From NCBI RefSeq assembly GCF_002019855.1, contig NZ_CM007717.1, positions 7,387,750 through 7,451,749 on the forward strand: a DNA stretch of 64,000 bases, written 5' to 3'. The DNA is from Streptomyces antibioticus. GTDB taxonomy: Bacteria > Actinomycetota > Actinomycetes > Streptomycetales > Streptomycetaceae. The position numbers were made by a program, and so were the translations under genes. Each line of letters starts with the position of its first letter. Positions within the stretch are counted from its first letter, which is position 1. This document shows, piece after piece, positions 61,737 through 64,000 of this stretch. Below the pieces are notes generated by a model. It saw nothing but the letters and a program-made list of their open reading frames with translations, did not search any database and was not told the origin of the DNA.

Positions 61737-62710
61737 CGACCACCCCCCTGCCGATCACCCTCGACGACGTGCGCGACGCGGCCGCCCGGCTCAAGGGCGT
61801 CGCCCACCGCACGCCCGTCCTGCGCTCCCGCACCCTGGACGCCCTCGTCGGCGCCGAGGTGCATCTGAAGTGCGAGAACTTCCAGCGGGTCGGCGCCTTC
61901 AAGTTCCGCGGCGCCTACAACGCGGCCTCCCGGCTCACCCCGGAGCAACTGGCCCGGGGCATCGCCACCTACTCCTCCGGCAACCACGCCCAGGCCGTCG
62001 CCCTCGCCGCCCGGGAACTGGGCACCACCGCCGTGATCGTCATGCCCGAGGACGCCCCGCGCTCCAAGCGGGCGGCCACCGAGGGGTACGGCGCCGAGAT
62101 CGTCACGTACGACCGCTACACCGGTGACCGGGTCGCCATCGCCGAGGCGCTCGCCGCCGACCGGGGCCTCACCCTCGTCCCGCCCTACGAGCATCCGCAC
62201 GTCATGGCGGGCCAGGGCACCGCCGCCCTCGAACTGATCGAGGAGGCAGGCGAGTTGGACCTGCTGCTGGTGCCGGTCGGCGGCGGGGGGCTGATCGCCG
62301 GGAGCGCCACGGCGGCCAAGGGGCTCCGGCCGGGCGTCCGGGTCGTCGGCGTCGAGCCGGAGACCGGGGACGACACCCTGCGGTCGCTGGAGGCGGGCTG
62401 GCGCGTCGAGATCCCGGTGCCGCACACCATCGCCGACGGGCAGGCCCTGTCCACACCGGGCGAGCTGACCTTCGAGGTCAACCGGCGGCTCGTCGACGGG
62501 ATCGTGCTGGTGAGCGACGACGAGATCCGCGCCGCCATGCGGTTCGCCTTCGAGCGGCTGAAGACCGTCATGGAGCCGAGCGGCGCCACCCCGCTGGCCG
62601 CCCTGCTGTCCGGCCGGGTCGGCCCGCCGCCCCGCCGGATCGGGGTGATCGTCTCCGGCGGCAACATCGACGCCGGACGGTTTGCGGAGCTGTGCGGCGG
62701 CGGCTCCTGA
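61733..62710 (+). CDS. PLP-dependent ammonia-lyase (threo-3-hydroxyaspartate / serine-threonine dehydratase family)
   Basis: 325 residues, fold type II. PLP-lysine in FQRVGAFKFRGAYNA, phosphate-side SSGNHAQAVALAARELG, the tetraglycine loop VPVGGGGLIAGSATAAKG, and SGGNIDAGRFAELC at the end. There is no C-terminal ACT regulatory domain, so it is not a biosynthetic threonine dehydratase. Closest patterns are hydroxyaspartate ammonia-lyases and serine racemase/dehydratases. Its coupling to a DauR-like regulator supports catabolism of a hydroxylated or D-amino acid. GTG start overlapping the regulator stop. Confidence 0.9.
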   Translation: MTTTPLPITLDDVRDAAARLKGVAHRTPVLRSRTLDALVGAEVHLKCENFQRVGAFKFRGAYNAASRLTPEQLARGIATYSSGNHAQAVALAARELGTTAVIVMPEDAPRSKRAATEGYGAEIVTYDRYTGDRVAIAEALAADRGLTLVPPYEHPHVMAGQGTAALELIEEAGELDLLLVPVGGGGLIAGSATAAKGLRPGVRVVGVEPETGDDTLRSLEAGWRVEIPVPHTIADGQALSTPGELTFEVNRRLVDGIVLVSDDEIRAAMRFAFERLKTVMEPSGATPLAALLSGRVGPPPRRIGVIVSGGNIDAGRFAELCGGGS

Positions 62711-62816
62711 GCGCCCGGTCGGTCACGGGCTGGCGGGGCCCCCGGCGCGGGCGGACCATGGAAGGTGGGGTGCGGCCCCCGACCGGCGACGCCCAGGGCC
62801 GCCGGGGAGACCGGCC

Positions 62817-62840
62817 CCGGCCGTGATCAGGCACGGCCGG
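62817..62840. promoter_or_regulatory. hairpin immediately before the cupin ribosome site
   Basis: CCGGCCGTG and CACGGCCGG form a perfect 9-base-pair stem with a 6-base loop, directly followed by AAGGGAGGAG and the cupin start codon. It may be the terminator of the ammonia-lyase unit, or a 5' leader structure of the cupin message that affects translation. The sequence does not decide. Confidence 0.55.
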
Positions 62841-62854
62841 AAGGGAGGAGCGTC

Positions 62855-63220
62855 ATGATGGAAGTGAAGACGCTCGACAAGCCGGACGAGCGGCGTGATT
62901 TCCCCCGCGGGCACATCGAGGCCGTCCACATGACGGGGCTCGACTTCGCCGTGGCCACCTTCGAACCGGGATGGCGCTGGTCCGAGTCCATCGCCCCGAT
63001 CGCGGGCACCGAGAGCTGTACGGTCCACCACAACGGCTATGTGGTCTCCGGCCGGATGCAGGTCCGTATGGACGACGGCGGTGAGAGCGAAGTGGGCCCC
63101 GGGGACGTCTTCGTGATCCCGCCCGGCCATGACGCCTGGGTCGTGGGCGACGAGCAGTGCGTGGTCTACGATTTCGCCGGCACCATGGCCAAGGAGTACG
63201 CGAAGGCCAAGGACGACTGA
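62855..63220 (+). CDS. single-domain cupin protein
   Basis: 121 residues. Beta-barrel core: VATFEPGWRWSESIAPIAGTESCTVHHNGYVVSGRMQVRMDDGGESEVGPGDVFVIPPGHDAWVVGDEQCVVYDF. The metal-site pattern is altered: HHNGYVVSGRM and PPGHDAW supply some His, but the full HxH...E...H set is incomplete, so enzymatic activity is uncertain. A strong ribosome site GGGAGGAG precedes the ATG. Function unknown. Confidence 0.88.
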   Translation: MMEVKTLDKPDERRDFPRGHIEAVHMTGLDFAVATFEPGWRWSESIAPIAGTESCTVHHNGYVVSGRMQVRMDDGGESEVGPGDVFVIPPGHDAWVVGDEQCVVYDFAGTMAKEYAKAKDD

Positions 63221-63234
63221 GCGCGTTCCGCTCA
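63218..63234. terminator. small hairpin joining two convergent stop codons
   Basis: TGAGCG-CGTTC-CGCTCA: a 6-base-pair stem whose left arm starts with the TGA stop of the cupin gene and whose right arm is the complement of the TGA stop of the opposite gene. Weak as a terminator but neatly symmetrical. Confidence 0.4.
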
Positions 63235-64000
63235 CACCGGAAGCAACCGGCCGATCAGCGCGCCGAGTTGGTGGGCGTTGCGGCACTCGTGCATCGCGAC
63301 CAGCTCGGCGTACTCCGGTGCGGCCGAATCGCCCGTGCCCCACAGGGACCGCGGCTCCGGGTTCAACCAGTACACACGGCGGGCCTGTTCACCGATCCGG
63401 CGCAGGGCCGCCAGATTCGGGTCGCTCATGTTCGTCCGGGCGTCCCCCAGCACGAACACCGTCGTGCGCGGGCCCACCGCGGTCCCGTATCGCTCCGTGA
63501 ACTCGCCGAGCGCCAGGCCGTAGTCGCTGCTGCCGTGATACGCCGTCAGCCGTGCCTCAGCCTGGATCAGGGCGCCCAGACCCGCCGGGTCGGCGGCGCC
63601 GTGCCGCAGGAAGCCGGTCACCTCGTCGACCCGGTTGACGAACGCGAAGACCCGCACCTTGGCGAACTGGTCGTGCAGCGCCTGCACCAGCAGCATCGTG
63701 AAGTCCGAGAAACCCGCCACCGAGCCCGACACATCGCACAGCAGCACCAGTTCGGGACGCGACGGGCGGCGTCGGCGCAGCACCGGCCGCATCGGCACCC
63801 CGCCCGTGGACAGTGAACCGCGCAGCGTCCGGCGCAGATCGATGGTGCCGCGCGCCGCCCGGCGCCGCCGCGCGGCCATCCGCGTGGCCAGCTTGCGCGC
63901 CAACGGCTGCACGGTCCGCCGCAGTTCGGCCAGCCGGTCCTTCCCGGCGTACAGGAAGTCCACCCGGTCCGCCGTCGGCGCCACCGCGCGCCGCGCGATC
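63232..64000 (-). CDS. CoxE-like VWA-domain protein (5' end outside window)
   Basis: At least 256 residues; the frame stays open to the window edge, so the start lies beyond it and the GTG at 63984 is probably internal. A basic region (RKLATRMAARRRRAARGTIDLRRTLRGSLSTGGVPMRP) is followed by a von Willebrand A domain with the MIDAS motif DVSGS (ELVLLCDVSGSVAGFSDFTMLLV), AYHGSSDYGLALGEF and VFVLGDARTNMSDPN. CoxE-type proteins work with MoxR-family AAA+ ATPases as chaperones for metal-cofactor enzymes. The expected MoxR partner would lie outside this window. Confidence 0.9.
   Translation of the reverse strand, partial: IARRAVAPTADRVDFLYAGKDRLAELRRTVQPLARKLATRMAARRRRAARGTIDLRRTLRGSLSTGGVPMRPVLRRRRPSRPELVLLCDVSGSVAGFSDFTMLLVQALHDQFAKVRVFAFVNRVDEVTGFLRHGAADPAGLGALIQAEARLTAYHGSSDYGLALGEFTERYGTAVGPRTTVFVLGDARTNMSDPNLAALRRIGEQARRVYWLNPEPRSLWGTGDSAAPEYAELVAMHECRNAHQLGALIGRLLPV

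Overview
The window is about 72% G+C. Its genes have strong G/C bias at third codon positions, many GTG starts, and families typical of Streptomyces: a DUF397 / XRE-DUF5753 / anti-sigma-ATPase trio, S-adenosyl methyltransferase PF04672, ergothioneine and ornithine-lipid genes. One recognisable sigma-R promoter and a single rare TTA codon fit the same picture. I read it as chromosomal DNA of a Streptomyces or very close relative. From memory, much of the order (PAS-GGDEF-EAL gene, sdhCAB, ornithine-lipid pair, egtABCD, a sigma-R-dependent thioredoxin) resembles the SCO0880-SCO0930 part of S. coelicolor; this was not checked by alignment. I see no tRNA, rRNA, insertion sequence, prophage or CRISPR array.

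Layout. 0-13.4 kb: end of a cyclic-di-GMP enzyme gene, a LysR regulator divergent from a succinate dehydrogenase operon (sdhCAB), an overlapping ornithine-lipid gene pair, a palindromic repeat element, a ClpC-like AAA+ unfoldase, a flavin-dependent oxidoreductase, a HAD phosphatase and a dodecin. 13.5-28.4 kb: a Wzx/Wzy-type exopolysaccharide locus with initiating glycosylphosphotransferase, acetyltransferase, two glycosyltransferases, a GDP-mannose-3,5-epimerase-like enzyme, polymerase, a Wzz protein with a degenerate kinase domain, flippase, a secreted propeller protein, a CDP-alcohol-forming enzyme with its transferase, and a Tat-exported beta-helix protein. This is the most novel-looking system here. 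28.4-33.5 kb: a ComB-like phosphatase and the translationally coupled ergothioneine operon egtABCD. 33.8-38.5 kb: bacterial poly(ADP-ribose) glycohydrolase, an orphan PemK/MazF toxin, an NfeD-like/flotillin pair (the flotillin carries the TTA codon) and an amidase.

38.7-53.3 kb is a mosaic of small regulator-plus-target units: GH43 arabinan-type hydrolase, EgtB/FGE-like protein, MarR with an MFS exporter, PucR-type regulator, HSL-type esterase, FkbM methyltransferase, an F420-type oxidoreductase behind a MerR-type promoter, TetR with an FMN reductase, LacI with an aldehyde dehydrogenase, and a thioredoxin divergent from a flavoprotein disulfide oxidoreductase. Several carry clear dyad operators in the intergenic DNA. 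53.3-64 kb holds peptide deformylase, a PepSY membrane protein, a TPR protein, pirin, the WhiJ/AbaA-like trio, DUF3224, a PF04672 methyltransferase, a DauR-like regulator coupled to a PLP ammonia-lyase, a cupin, and the 3' part of a CoxE-like VWA gene that runs off the window.

Themes: redox and thiol homeostasis (ergothioneine, sigma-R thioredoxin, flavoproteins, dodecin), envelope and surface building (EPS, ornithine lipids, flotillin) and carbohydrate or aldehyde catabolism under local repressors. Starts were chosen from Shine-Dalgarno sequences, overlaps with upstream stops and family N-termini. Functions are from motif recognition only.
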